64,000 nt of DNA from Novosphingobium kunmingense (GCF_002813245.1 NZ_PHUF01000007.1:123031-187030), one strand, 5' to 3'; counted from the stretch's first letter, positions 32,165 to 41,062 are shown. Made by a program: numbers and translations. Notes: generated from the sequence alone by a model not told the origin.

Positions 32165-32757
32165 TGACCCCCTGATTTCCACCAGCACGGATTAGAGCCC
32201 GGCCTGATGGAAGGACGGACAGATGAAGCGACTGAGGTTCACGGATGGGCAGATCATTGGCGTGTTGAAGGAAGCTGAGGCGGGTGCGGAGATCGGCGAT
32301 CTTGCTCGTCGGCACGGCGTGTCGGAAGCGACGATCTACAACTGGAAGGCCAAGTATGGCGGGCTCGAGGTGTCGGACGCGAAGCGGCTAAGGGCGCTCG
32401 AGGACGTGAACGCCAAGCTGAAGCGGCTGCTGAACGAAGCCATGCTGGACAATGCCGGCCTGAAGGACCTTCTCGCAAAAAAAGTTGGTGACGCCCGCTG
32501 CGAAGCGAGAGGCGGTCGCTCGTCTCCAGATGGCTCTGGGGATGAGCGAGCGGCGGGCGTGCCGTGTTATCGGCGCTGACCGCAAGAGCATGCGCTACCG
32601 GTCGCAACGGGATGATGATGCCGATCTTCGGTCGAAGCTGCGCGAGCTTGCGCAGCAGCGCCGCCGGTTCGGCTATCGCCGGCTGCACATCTTGTTGCGG
32701 CGGAAGGGCGTGGAGGATCAACCGCAAGAAGACGCAGCGGCTCTACTTTGACTACAC
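32165..32757 (+). mobile_element. IS3-family (IS407-group) element remnant
   Basis: The left terminus TGACCCCCTGATTTCC at 32165 is followed by orfA and a partial orfB. OrfA (from ATG 32223) has the G-V-S-E-A-T-I-Y-N-W-K-A-K-Y-G-G HTH and an A7G slippery run at 32477-32484 where orfA would shift into orfB. The right half and right end are lost, 12 bp before the katE stop. No homologous right terminus was seen nearby. Confidence 0.8.
32223..32757 (+). pseudogene. IS3-family transposase orfA plus frameshifted, truncated orfB
   Basis: OrfA reads M-K-R-L-R-F-T-D-G-Q-I-I-G-V-L-K-E-A-E-A and ends soon after the A7G slippery site. The orfB frame (M-V-T-P-A-A-K-R-E-A-V-A-R-L, then S-E-R-R-A-C-R-V-I-G-A-D-R and R-R-F-G-Y-R-R-L-H-I-L-L) loses frame near 32705, where the expected continuation (W-R-I-N-R-K-K-T-Q-R-L-Y) moves to another frame. 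It is cut off before the DDE catalytic domain, so the element cannot transpose by itself. Confidence 0.8.
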
Positions 32758-32768
32758 CTGCCCGCCCA

Positions 32769-34925
32769 TCACGCGAGCATCCGTACCGTTGGCTCCCGGG
32801 CCCAGTGGCGTTTGGTACCGACGCTGACAAACTCTTCGGGTAGGCAAACCCCTTCGCCTGGCTCGACGTTCGCCTTGGGGAACAGATGCTTCTGCGTCCC
32901 CGGGCAGCCGGCCACCGTCTTGCAGTGGACATAGGCGTCGGCAAACCATTGCACCGCTCCAGCGTCCTTCGACAGCTTTTCGGCGGCATCCATCGGCATG
33001 GTCGCAACGACCGCGTCGAACAAGACCGAAGGCGAACCGGCAAGCTGCCCGTCGGCCTTCATCGTGCCGCCCTTTAGCCTGATCTCGCCAACCTTCGGCG
33101 CGACAGTGAAGACAGTGGCACCCTTTGCCTCGATGTCCTTCTTCAGCTTTTCGATCATCGCCTTGTCGGAGCCCTCGGCATAGAGCAGCCCGACCTTGCG
33201 CCCTTCCATGGTGTCCATGGATTGCTGCTGGATCGACAGCGCAGGGCTGGCGTCCATGTCGATCGGCTTGACCGCAGGCTTTGCAGCGGCCGGAAGTTCC
33301 GTTGCCAGACCCGCGGCAACGCGTTTGGCCAGATCCTCGTCGATGTTGCGCAGGCGCGACAGGACACGGGTTCGCACGTGCTCGAGCGTCACCTTGCTCA
33401 ATTCGAAGACGAGCGCGCTGGCGATGTGGGCCTGCTCGTTCTCGGTCTGCGAGCGGTAGAACAGGCGCGCCTGGCTGTAATGGTCGGCAAAGGTTTCGCT
33501 GCGCAGCCGCAGCTTGCCGTCTTCCGCATAACTGTCATCGCGCGCCTGGAAGCTGGTAAAGCCCGTTTCGGGGCATTCGCGCGGGCCGCCATCCTCACCC
33601 GCCTCGGCAAGACTGTTGGGCTCGTAATTGGCGCGGCCCTTGGGGACGAGCGTTTGCATCAGCCCGTCACGCTGCATGTTGTGGAACGGGCATTTGGGGG
33701 CGTTGATCGGAATCTGGTGAAAGTTGGTCGTGCCCAGACGCGACTTCTGCGTGTCCATGTAGGAGAACAGCCGTCCCTGCAGCAGCGGATCGTTCGAAAA
33801 GTCTATGCCAGGGACGACGTTGGTCGGAAGGAACGCGACCTGCTCCGTCTCGGCGAAGAAGTTGTCGACATTGCGATTGAGAGTCATCCGGCCAACGACG
33901 CGGACCGGGAGAACTTCCTCTGGAATCAGCTTGGTCGCGTCGAGCACATCGTATGGCTGCTGCCCGGCCCACTCCTCGTCAAACACCTGCACACCCAGAT
34001 CCCAGGCCGGAAAATTTCCGGAATCGATGGCCTCGAACAGGTCGCGGCGGTGGAAATCCGGATCGGCACCGGCAATCTTCACCGCCTCGTCCCAGGTGGT
34101 CGATTCAAGGCCGAGCACCGGCTTCCAGTGGAACTTCACGAACTGCGACTGGCCCTTGTCATTCACCAGCCGAAACGTGTGGACGCCGAAGCCTTCGATA
34201 TTGCGCAGGGTGCGCGGTATGCCGCGGTCCGACATGGCCCACATGATCATGTGCATCGCTTCAGGCATCAGGCCGATGAAGTCCCAGAACGTATCATGCG
34301 CGCTGCCTGCCTGCGGATAGCCACGATCGGCCTCCATCTTCACCGAATGGACCAAGTCGGGGAACTTGATCGCGTCCTGGATGAAAAAGACCGGGATGTT
34401 GTTGCCCACCAGATCCCAGTTGCCCTGCTCGGTGTAGAACTTGACTGCGAAGCCGCGCACGTCGCGCGGCGTATCGATACTGCCCGCACCGCCCGCGACG
34501 GTCGAGAAGCGGACGAAGACCGGACAGGTTGCCCCTTTTTCCGAAAGGATCGCGGCGCTGGTCAGCTCGGCAATGGGATCTGTGCATTCGAACACGCCGT
34601 GCGCGCCGGAACCGCGTGCGTGGACAATACGCTCGGGAATGCGTTCGTGGTCGAAGTGAAAGATCTTTTCGCGCAGCACGAAGTCTTCAAGCAGCGTCGG
34701 CCCGCGCCTGCCGGCCTTCAGGCTGTTCTGGTTATCCGAAATCCGCACCCCGTGATTGGTGGTCAGGTGCGCGGGCGCGTCGGCATGGTCGCTGTCATGC
34801 GCGATGTGCTGATGGGTTTCACCGCCATTGCCGGTGGCCACCGTGCCTTCGTGCCTGCCGGAGCCGGGCGCATGCTCGCGAAGGGTGTTGACGGTGGCGG
34901 GTGATGGCTGCGGCCTCTTGGCCAT
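32769..34925 (-). CDS. katE: Large-subunit catalase HPII (KatE)
   Basis: 718 residues, the length of clade 2 large-subunit catalases. Heme-site residues are visible: distal His102 (R-I-V-H-A-R-G-S-G-A-H-G), Asn175 (G-N-W-D-L-V-G-N-N), and the proximal heme tyrosine Tyr389 (R-L-F-S-Y-M-D-T-Q). The last 150 residues are the extra flavodoxin/GATase-like domain (G-R-K-V-G-L-L-Y-A-E-G, then K-D-A-G-A-V-Q-W-F-A-D-A-Y-V-H-C-K). It decomposes H2O2 in the cytoplasm, typically under general-stress control. It is divergent from the kaiC-like gene, with candidate EcfG promoters for each direction. The IS3 remnant abuts its 3' end without damaging it. Confidence 0.95.
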   Translation of the reverse strand: MAKRPQPSPATVNTLREHAPGSGRHEGTVATGNGGETHQHIAHDSDHADAPAHLTTNHGVRISDNQNSLKAGRRGPTLLEDFVLREKIFHFDHERIPERIVHARGSGAHGVFECTDPIAELTSAAILSEKGATCPVFVRFSTVAGGAGSIDTPRDVRGFAVKFYTEQGNWDLVGNNIPVFFIQDAIKFPDLVHSVKMEADRGYPQAGSAHDTFWDFIGLMPEAMHMIMWAMSDRGIPRTLRNIEGFGVHTFRLVNDKGQSQFVKFHWKPVLGLESTTWDEAVKIAGADPDFHRRDLFEAIDSGNFPAWDLGVQVFDEEWAGQQPYDVLDATKLIPEEVLPVRVVGRMTLNRNVDNFFAETEQVAFLPTNVVPGIDFSNDPLLQGRLFSYMDTQKSRLGTTNFHQIPINAPKCPFHNMQRDGLMQTLVPKGRANYEPNSLAEAGEDGGPRECPETGFTSFQARDDSYAEDGKLRLRSETFADHYSQARLFYRSQTENEQAHIASALVFELSKVTLEHVRTRVLSRLRNIDEDLAKRVAAGLATELPAAAKPAVKPIDMDASPALSIQQQSMDTMEGRKVGLLYAEGSDKAMIEKLKKDIEAKGATVFTVAPKVGEIRLKGGTMKADGQLAGSPSVLFDAVVATMPMDAAEKLSKDAGAVQWFADAYVHCKTVAGCPGTQKHLFPKANVEPGEGVCLPEEFVSVGTKRHWAREPTVRMLA

Positions 34926-34962
34926 GAGAATCTCCGGTTCAGTCTGATGAGTTACCTTGAGA

Positions 34963-34987
34963 AATCTCCCGGTCGGCGCTCGGTTCC
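34963..34987 (-). promoter_or_regulatory. Possible EcfG promoter of katE
   Basis: On the minus strand, GGAAC (34983-34987), 16 bp, then GATT (34963-34966). The -35 is perfect but the -10 departs from cGTT. It lies about 40 bp upstream of the katE start, in the 338-bp katE/kaiC intergenic region. Confidence 0.35.
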
Positions 34988-35098
34988 CTCTGCTGCTGAA
35001 TATGCTGCCGGCAAGAGCTGTCAGTCCGGGTCGAACTGCTCCTTGATTAGCCCCTAGCTTGCGTAACGAGACCCCTACTCACCCTCTGAAAGAGGCCA

Positions 35099-35123
35099 GG
35101 AACTTTAGGTCGGTCTAGTAGTT
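35099..35123 (+). promoter_or_regulatory. Candidate EcfG promoter of kaiC-like operon
   Basis: GGAAC (35099-35103), 16 bp, AGTT (35120-35123), about 140 bp upstream of the chosen kaiC start. Same architecture as the site at 25.3 kb. The rest of the 338-bp region shows no coding potential. Confidence 0.45.
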
Positions 35124-35263
35124 GGAACGCTCGGTTCACATTTCTAACGGCGCTCAGCAGCATGAAAGTTCACACGGTAGAAAGGTGATATTTCAGTACG
35201 TTGCAGTATACCGACTTGATCGCGCCATGTCGGTTCTGCATGTTGCCAAGGGGCCGAGGGACT

Positions 35264-36760
35264 ATGAACGGTGGTTTGATTGAAGGACACAACGCGGAAA
35301 CGGGGATTGCCGGTCTTGATGACGTATTGTCGGGTGGGCTTGATCGAGGACGGGTCTACCTACTCGAAGGAAGTCCGGGAACCGGCAAGACAACAATCGC
35401 GATGCAGTATCTTCTCGATGGGGCCGCCAAGGGCGAACGCACGCTTTTTATAACCTTATCAGAGACTGAAAGTGAATTACGGGGGAGTGCGACTTCTCAT
35501 GGGTGGTCACTCGATAACATAGATATTTTTGAACTTGTGCCCCCTGAAAGCTTGCTCGACGACGAACAACAGCAGAGCCTTCTCTATTCTTCTGACCTCG
35601 AACTTGGCGAAACCACGAAACGAATTTTTGAGGCGTTTGAGCGTGCACAGCCCGACCGCGTCGTTTTGGACAGTTTGTCGGAAATTCGTCTGCTCGCGCA
35701 AGGCTCCCTGCGATATCGCCGTCAAATCCTCGCCCTAAAACATTATTTTGCAAAGCAAAATGCAACCGTTCTCATGCTGGATGACATGACAACCGAGCAG
35801 AATGATCGGACGGTTCATAGCGTAGCCCATGGCGTGGTTAAGCTGGAAGAATTGTCTCGCGATTATGGGGCTGAACGGAGAAGGCTACGCGTTGTCAAAT
35901 ACCGCGGAAGGCGTTTCCGTAGCGGGTACCACGATTTCGCCATCAAGACTGGTGGCGTTGAAGTCTACCCCAGACTTGTATCGTTAGAGCATCACGGGAA
36001 CTTTTCCCGTGACACTATTGCTACTGACAGCAATCAACTCAACGCCTTGCTAGGCGGAGGCGTAGACCGAGGCTCCAGTGTCCTGATCCTGGGACCGGCA
36101 GGGACAGGAAAATCTCTTCTTGGTCTGACCTTTGTGAACGCCACGGTGGCTCGCGGCGAGACTGCTGCCATATTTATTTTCGATGAGGAGCTTGGCCAGC
36201 TCAAACAAAGGGCGCTTGGTCTTGGCATCGATCTTCAAAGGCTGATCGACTGCGGGCAGCTCATAATTGAACAGATAGACGCCGCAGAAATGACACCTGG
36301 AGAGTTCTCGCAGCGGGTTCGAGAATGCGTTGAATTGAAAGGTGCCCAGACTGTTGTAATCGATAGCCTTAACGGCTTTCAGGCAGCAATGCCTGAGGAA
36401 AACGCGTTAGTCCTGCACATGCACGAGTTGCTTCAGTATCTTAATAGAAAAGGCGTTTCCACCTTTCTTACGGTTGCGCAGCACGGGCTGGTTGGGGACA
36501 TGAAGGCACCCGTGGATGTGACGTACTTGGCAGACACAGTAATCCTGCTCCGATACTTCGAAGCCCTTGGCCGCGTACGTCGCGCAATATCCATTGTTAA
36601 GAAGCGAACGGGTTCGCACGAAGACACGATACGCGAGTTCCGGATCAATGCGAATGGATTGACGCTGGGCGAGCCTCTCACCCAATTTCAGGGGGTACTC
36701 CGCGGTGTACCGACACTCATTGACCCGGCAGGAATGCTACTAGCCGATCCCTCTGCATGA
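35264..36760 (+). CDS. KaiC-like two-domain RecA ATPase, no KaiA/KaiB nearby
   Basis: 498 residues from ATG 35264 (GAGGG five bases upstream); in-frame starts at 35201 and 35240 lack ribosome sites. Two KaiC domains: CI with G-S-P-G-T-G-K-T-T (about 36-44) and CII with G-P-A-G-T-G-K-S (277-284). The CII phosphorylation site of cyanobacterial KaiC (Ser431-Thr432) aligns with Thr420-Tyr421 (P-V-D-V-T-Y-L-A-D-T), so the phosphosite pair is altered. The glutamates after the CI Walker B (T-L-S-E-T-E) are kept. It overlaps the following hybrid kinase by 4 bp, pointing to a KaiC-kinase signalling pair used for stress rather than a clock. It is visibly AT-richer than the lig genes. Confidence 0.88.
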   Translation: MNGGLIEGHNAETGIAGLDDVLSGGLDRGRVYLLEGSPGTGKTTIAMQYLLDGAAKGERTLFITLSETESELRGSATSHGWSLDNIDIFELVPPESLLDDEQQQSLLYSSDLELGETTKRIFEAFERAQPDRVVLDSLSEIRLLAQGSLRYRRQILALKHYFAKQNATVLMLDDMTTEQNDRTVHSVAHGVVKLEELSRDYGAERRRLRVVKYRGRRFRSGYHDFAIKTGGVEVYPRLVSLEHHGNFSRDTIATDSNQLNALLGGGVDRGSSVLILGPAGTGKSLLGLTFVNATVARGETAAIFIFDEELGQLKQRALGLGIDLQRLIDCGQLIIEQIDAAEMTPGEFSQRVRECVELKGAQTVVIDSLNGFQAAMPEENALVLHMHELLQYLNRKGVSTFLTVAQHGLVGDMKAPVDVTYLADTVILLRYFEALGRVRRAISIVKKRTGSHEDTIREFRINANGLTLGEPLTQFQGVLRGVPTLIDPAGMLLADPSA

Positions 36761-38736
36761 TCCCCGAGTTTTCAGAACGAGCCTTGATCCTTGCCCCAAC
36801 GGGGCGGGATGCCGATCTTGCTGCTCAGATGCTCAGCGAGAAGGGTATCCGCACAACCGTCTGTTCAAGCCTTGGTGAATTAGTTGCAGGCCTTGAAGAA
36901 GGCGCCGGATTTTCAGTAATTGCGGAGGAAGCGCTATTCGGCAAGGATTTGAGGGATCTCGACAACTGGATACGCGCGCAACCGGAATGGTCTGATTTAC
37001 CGACGATCTTGCTGACTGTTCGGGGGGGAGGCCTAGAGCGAAACCCATCAGCTGGCCGATATCTCGAAACCCTTGGAAGCGTCACCTTCGTTGAGCGGCC
37101 GTTCCATCCAACAACGCTGATTAGCCTCGCCCAATCGGCAATTCGAGCCCGCCGAAAGCAGTACGACGCACGTGCGCGGCTCGTGGAATTGCACGAAAGT
37201 GAGACACGCTATCATACTCTTTTCGATACAATGGACGAAGGTTTCTGCGTCATTCGCTTCCTTGACGGCGCGGACGGACCTTTAAGCGACTATGTCCATG
37301 TGGAAGCCAATCCCGCCTATGAACGGCATGCAGGAATTCCAAATGTCGTCGGCCAGAAAGTTCGGGAGATGGTTCCAGATGAAGCCGCTTCCTGGGTTGC
37401 CACGTATCGGGAGGTCCTTCTCACGGGGGTTCCGATTCGTTTTCAGCAGGAACTGGTCGCGACGGGCCGACATCTAGAACTCTCTGCCTTTCGTATCGAG
37501 CCTCCCAGCCGCCGCGAAGTGGCTGTGCTCTTCCAGGATGTAACCGAACGAGCGATCGCGGAAAATCAACTTAGGGTACTGAATGCGACTTTGGAGCGAA
37601 GGGTCGACGAGGCTGTCGCACAACGAGAGAGCGCTACAGTTCAACTGCGTGAGGCTCAGAAACTCGAAACCCTCGGGCAGCTGACAGGCGGCCTTGCACA
37701 CGACATGAACAACTTGCTTGCGCCAATCATCAGCGCACTGGATCTGCTTCAGCGCAGGCACGGCAAGGAAGATCGATCAGGGCGCGCGCTCGACCGGGCT
37801 CTGCAGTCGGCTGAACGTGCGAAGACGCTTGTCAGTCGAATGCTTGGCTTTGCTCGTAAACAGGCCTTGGTCACGACCGCAGTCGACGTGCATGACCTCC
37901 TTCACGGCATGGCCGACCTGATCGCCAGCTCGGTCGGTTCAACAGTGGGCGTGTCGATCGAAGTCAGCGACGGCTTGCCGGCAATTCTTGTTGACGCAAA
38001 TCAGCTGGAACTCGCGATTCTAAACCTTTGCATCAATGCCAAGGATGCGATGACCGGTGGGGGACAACTGAAAATCGTGGCCACGAAATTTGCTGGTTCG
38101 GCGACCCGACTGCCCTCCAACGATCAGGGTTTTGTTTCAATTGCAATCATAGACACCGGGATCGGCATGGATGCCGAAACCTTGGCCAAGGCTATCGAGC
38201 CCTTCTTTTCAACGAAGGAAGTTGGAAAGGGGACCGGCCTGGGTCTCAGCATGGTTCATGGCTTCGCAGCGCAGACTGGAGGCGCATTCAATCTGACAAG
38301 CTCAGCTGGTCAGGGGACAACGGCAGAACTGATCCTTCCCGCCACATCAAAACAAATCGAAAACGCAGGTAACGAAATGGAATCTCATCTGAACGCGCAG
38401 TCGTCACTTTTCCTCCTCGTTGATGATGAGCCGCTGGTGCGCATGGGCACAGCAGATATGCTGGAAGAACTGGGCCACGAGGTTCTTGAAGCAAATAGCG
38501 GGGCCGAGGCGCTGACGCTTCTTGCAAGCCGGACAGGCATCAAAGCAGTGATCACGGATTACACCATGCCTGGCATGACCGGCGCGGAATTGATCCAGCG
38601 GATCCGGGAATCGGGAAGTCAGGTGCCGATCCTGCTCGTCACAGGATACGCGGCCAGGGACATCGACCTCGATGTGCCGCAACTTACAAAGCCATTCCGA
38701 TTGGCGGAACTGGAGCAGGCCTTGGAAGCGCTGTGA
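36757..38736 (+). CDS. Hybrid histidine kinase partner of KaiC-like protein
   Basis: 659 residues. Residues 1-135 resemble a receiver fold but lack the acceptor aspartate (A-E-E instead), so this is a pseudo-receiver. A PAS domain follows (about 148-268, ending F-Q-D-V-T-E-R), then a short coiled coil, HisKA with His315 (G-G-L-A-H-D-M-N-N-L-L), HATPase ([22 protein letters not shown]) and a C-terminal receiver with Asp601. It is soluble. Its ATG overlaps the kaiC stop by 4 bp, implying a fixed stoichiometry. The pseudo-receiver could be the contact for the KaiC-like ATPase, by analogy with CikA/SasA-type clock outputs (inference). Confidence 0.88.
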   Translation: MIPEFSERALILAPTGRDADLAAQMLSEKGIRTTVCSSLGELVAGLEEGAGFSVIAEEALFGKDLRDLDNWIRAQPEWSDLPTILLTVRGGGLERNPSAGRYLETLGSVTFVERPFHPTTLISLAQSAIRARRKQYDARARLVELHESETRYHTLFDTMDEGFCVIRFLDGADGPLSDYVHVEANPAYERHAGIPNVVGQKVREMVPDEAASWVATYREVLLTGVPIRFQQELVATGRHLELSAFRIEPPSRREVAVLFQDVTERAIAENQLRVLNATLERRVDEAVAQRESATVQLREAQKLETLGQLTGGLAHDMNNLLAPIISALDLLQRRHGKEDRSGRALDRALQSAERAKTLVSRMLGFARKQALVTTAVDVHDLLHGMADLIASSVGSTVGVSIEVSDGLPAILVDANQLELAILNLCINAKDAMTGGGQLKIVATKFAGSATRLPSNDQGFVSIAIIDTGIGMDAETLAKAIEPFFSTKEVGKGTGLGLSMVHGFAAQTGGAFNLTSSAGQGTTAELILPATSKQIENAGNEMESHLNAQSSLFLLVDDEPLVRMGTADMLEELGHEVLEANSGAEALTLLASRTGIKAVITDYTMPGMTGAELIQRIRESGSQVPILLVTGYAARDIDLDVPQLTKPFRLAELEQALEAL

Positions 38737-38772
38737 ACGCTGGCAAAGGGGCTTTCCCGGGTAGCTTCCGAC

Positions 38773-39598
38773 GGTGCTGTCAGTCTAATGCGAACTGGTC
38801 TCCACTTGGCGCAGTTTGCCCTACCCACCGACAACCTAGGCGAACAGGTTTTGCCACTCGGCCAGGGCGGCCGAGCGTCTCTGCTTGTAGGTCTGTCGAT
38901 CGACGAGGTGCCGTTCCTGGTTGAAGTGGTTGGTGAAGGAGGCGTGGACCGCGGTGAACTTCTGCAGGGTCTTCATCCTTCGGAACCGGAGCATGGCTCG
39001 CTCTCGCCTTCGAACAGGCAGGTGACTGCATTCTGCGCGGTTATTCGCCCACCTCCCCAGCTCCTGCTTATTCGTGTTCCCGAGTAGCTTCATCGCCGCT
39101 TTGTACGACCCGAGGCCATCAGTGGTGATCGCCTCGGGCGAGCCGTGCCGCTTCAGCGTCTTCTTCATGAACCGCAGAGCCGCGGCCTTGTCGCGGGTCT
39201 TGGTGATGTAGCTCTCGAGGACCTCGCCCTCGTGGTCAACAGCCCGCCACAGGTAAACCATCTCGCCGTTCACTTTGACGTACATCTCATCGAGATGCCA
39301 CTTCCAGTGCCGGTAGCCCCGCATCCGGCTGACCCGCTGGCGCCGGATGTCCGCAGCGAACAGCGGCCCGAACCGATTCCACCAGAACCGCACCGTCTCG
39401 TGGCAGATGTCGATACCGCGTTCGAATAGCAGGTCCTCGACGTTGCGAAGTGATAACGGGAACCGCACGTACATCAGAACCACCAAGCGGATAACCTCAG
39501 GCGAGGAGTTGAACCGGCGAAACGGGCTAGGCGGCAACGCTCGAGATTTGCGGGGCATCAGCCGCCGCTAGCAGGTGCCTCCTTGGTCAGACAGAGCC
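38773..39598. mobile_element. IS6-family-type insertion sequence, intact copy 1
   Basis: About 826 bp with imperfect terminal inverted repeats: left GGTGCTGTCAGTCTAATG, right (inverted) GGCTCTGTCTGACCAAGG. It carries one 240-codon transposase on the minus strand. CTTCCG occurs just outside both ends (38765-38770 and 39601-39606) and may be part of a target duplication. It separates the KaiC/kinase pair from the protease/chaperone genes. Confidence 0.85.
38836..39558 (-). CDS. IS6-family transposase, copy 1
   Basis: 240 residues, full family length. The DDE catalytic triad is recognisable: Asp in W-H-L-D-E-M-Y-V-K-V, Asp in A-I-T-T-D-G-L-G-S-Y, and Glu in N-R-A-E-C-S-H-L-P-V-R-R-R-E-R-A. It has the family tail H-F-N-Q-E-R-H-L-V-D-R-Q. 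Nearly identical to the copy at 59.9-60.6 kb; the main differences lie in the G-L-G-S-Y-K-A-A-M-K-L-L segment. Confidence 0.93.
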   Translation of the reverse strand: MPRKSRALPPSPFRRFNSSPEVIRLVVLMYVRFPLSLRNVEDLLFERGIDICHETVRFWWNRFGPLFAADIRRQRVSRMRGYRHWKWHLDEMYVKVNGEMVYLWRAVDHEGEVLESYITKTRDKAAALRFMKKTLKRHGSPEAITTDGLGSYKAAMKLLGNTNKQELGRWANNRAECSHLPVRRRERAMLRFRRMKTLQKFTAVHASFTNHFNQERHLVDRQTYKQRRSAALAEWQNLFA

Positions 39599-39637
39599 AT
39601 CTTCCGCTAGCAGGTGCCTCATTGGTCTGACAAAGCC
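39599..39637. mobile_element. Right-end remnant of a second IS6-type copy
   Basis: CCGCTAGCAGGTGCCTCATTGG and on, ending CTGACAAAGCC, repeats the right terminus of the IS directly beside copy 1. Copy 1 therefore inserted into, or recombined with, an older copy of which only the last ~35 bp remain. The following 216 bp up to the degP promoter hold no recognisable gene. Confidence 0.75.
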
Positions 39638-39853
39638 CCGGAACGGCAGGTCTTAGGGCGCAGTTTGCGTATAGCTGCCCTTCGTCGCGGCCATGTCCGA
39701 TGGCAGCCACGCGCCCCATGTCGGACGTTCAGGCTCTCCCAAACGATGCCTGAAAGCGGACAGGCAGCTTTGCCCTGGTTATGCGCACCGCCAATGTCCG
39801 ATTATGGTTGGTTTGCCGACATTCTTGTCGATCGAATAATGACGAGGCATTGC

Positions 39854-39881
39854 GTTGATCCTGGCACAACCGGCGCTATTT
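39854..39881 (+). promoter_or_regulatory. Candidate RpoH (heat-shock) promoter of degP-like gene
   Basis: GTTGAT-N16-CTATTT. The 16-bp spacing and CTA-start -10 match the two other heat-shock promoters in this window. The implied start point (about 39888) coincides with the first possible start codon, so the message would be leaderless or use the internal ATG 39913. Confidence 0.45.
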
Positions 39882-39888
39882 ATCCGTG

Positions 39889-41022
39889 ATGAGACAAACG
39901 TTGACGAAGCCAATGTCAAATTCGCGTCCGTGGATAGTGGTTTTGATCATAATGAACGCCCTGCTTCTAGCTGCAACAGCATCGTTACTCTTCAGCCAAT
40001 TGGGTCCGGTGGCCGAGCCACGCATGGTCACTCCGCGCGGAGACCTTGGCGCAGATGAACGCGCCACTATCGACCTGTTCCGCAATGCCCGAGAGTCCGT
40101 TGTCTTCATATCGACACGGCAGCGAGTTGCCGATTTCTGGACACGTAATGTCTACAGCGTGCCGCGCGGATCTGGCTCCGGTCTCGTATGGGATGGAGCC
40201 GGCCATATTGTGACCAATTTCCATGTCATCGAGGGTGCATCCGAAGCACAAATACAGCTTGCCGACGGGCGCCAGTTTTCCGCCACTCTGGTCGGTGTGA
40301 GCCCACAACACGATCTTGCTGTCCTAAAAATTGGCGGTGCAGGCTTCACTGCGCCTGCCCGGGTGCCCATAGGCACGAGCAGCGACCTGCAGGTCGGACA
40401 GAATGTCTTCGCGATCGGAAATCCGTTCGGCCTGGACTGGACCTTGACCAAGGGCATTGTCTCGGCACTGGATCGTTCGCTGCCGAACGAAAACGGCCCC
40501 GACATTCGGCACCTGATCCAGACCGATGCCGCAATCAATCCGGGAAATTCGGGTGGCCCGCTACTCGACTCCGCTGGCCGACTAATCGGGATCAATACCG
40601 CGATATACAGTCCCTCCGGGGCATCGGCAGGAATCGGCTTTGCTGTGCCGGTCGACACGGTGATGCGCGTTGTGCCGCAGCTCATTTCCGAGGGGCGCTA
40701 TACGCGGCCCAGCCTTGGCCTCGAAAGCGACGACGATATCAACGACCGGCTCAAGCGCGCTTCAGGGATCGAGGGTGTTTTTGTCCTGCGGGTCGATCCC
40801 GGGTCGGTAGCCGAGCGCGCCGGTCTGGTCGCAGCGCAGCGCACAAGGCGCGGCGTGGCTCCCGGGGACATCGTTACCGCTATGAACGGCAAACCTGTTT
40901 CGCGGGTCGGCGACCTGCTCGCCCGCCTTGACGACTTTCGGGTCGGGCAAAGCGTTGAACTGACGTTGATGCGCGGCGGCGAGGTGCGAACGGTCAGGCT
41001 CGAACTCGAACCGGGAAGTTGA
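39889..41022 (+). CDS. DegP/HtrA-type periplasmic serine protease, single PDZ
   Basis: 377 residues from ATG 39889; GTG 39886 or ATG 39913 are alternatives because no clear ribosome site is present. One N-terminal membrane segment (about 14-37) anchors it or acts as signal. Trypsin-like triad: His112 (T-N-F-H-V-I-E-G), Asp142 (H-D-L-A-V-L-K), Ser221 (G-N-S-G-G-P-L-L). A single PDZ domain (about 275-375) follows, as in DegS-type proteases. It degrades or senses misfolded envelope proteins. It has a candidate heat-shock promoter and is convergent with the hsp20 genes. Confidence 0.9.
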   Translation: MRQTLTKPMSNSRPWIVVLIIMNALLLAATASLLFSQLGPVAEPRMVTPRGDLGADERATIDLFRNARESVVFISTRQRVADFWTRNVYSVPRGSGSGLVWDGAGHIVTNFHVIEGASEAQIQLADGRQFSATLVGVSPQHDLAVLKIGGAGFTAPARVPIGTSSDLQVGQNVFAIGNPFGLDWTLTKGIVSALDRSLPNENGPDIRHLIQTDAAINPGNSGGPLLDSAGRLIGINTAIYSPSGASAGIGFAVPVDTVMRVVPQLISEGRYTRPSLGLESDDDINDRLKRASGIEGVFVLRVDPGSVAERAGLVAAQRTRRGVAPGDIVTAMNGKPVSRVGDLLARLDDFRVGQSVELTLMRGGEVRTVRLELEPGS

Positions 41023-41032
41023 TGCACAAAGA

Positions 41033-41062
41033 AGGGCCGGTCCCATGGGCAGGACCGGCCCT
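41033..41062. terminator. Bidirectional terminator between degP and hsp20
   Basis: 11-bp perfect stem (AGGGCCGGTCC / GGACCGGCCCT, 8-nt loop) between convergent genes, followed by TCTT on the plus strand and TTCTTTG on the minus strand. Confidence 0.65.

Noticed and set aside
33222..34904. 560-codon plus-strand frame antisense to katE
   Set aside because: Shadow of the catalase gene, no recognisable domain.
35201..35263. Longer N-terminus for the KaiC-like protein (TTG 35201 or ATG 35240)
   Set aside because: No ribosome site and residues do not resemble KaiC; ATG 35264 begins close to the conserved I-x-G-L-D-D start.
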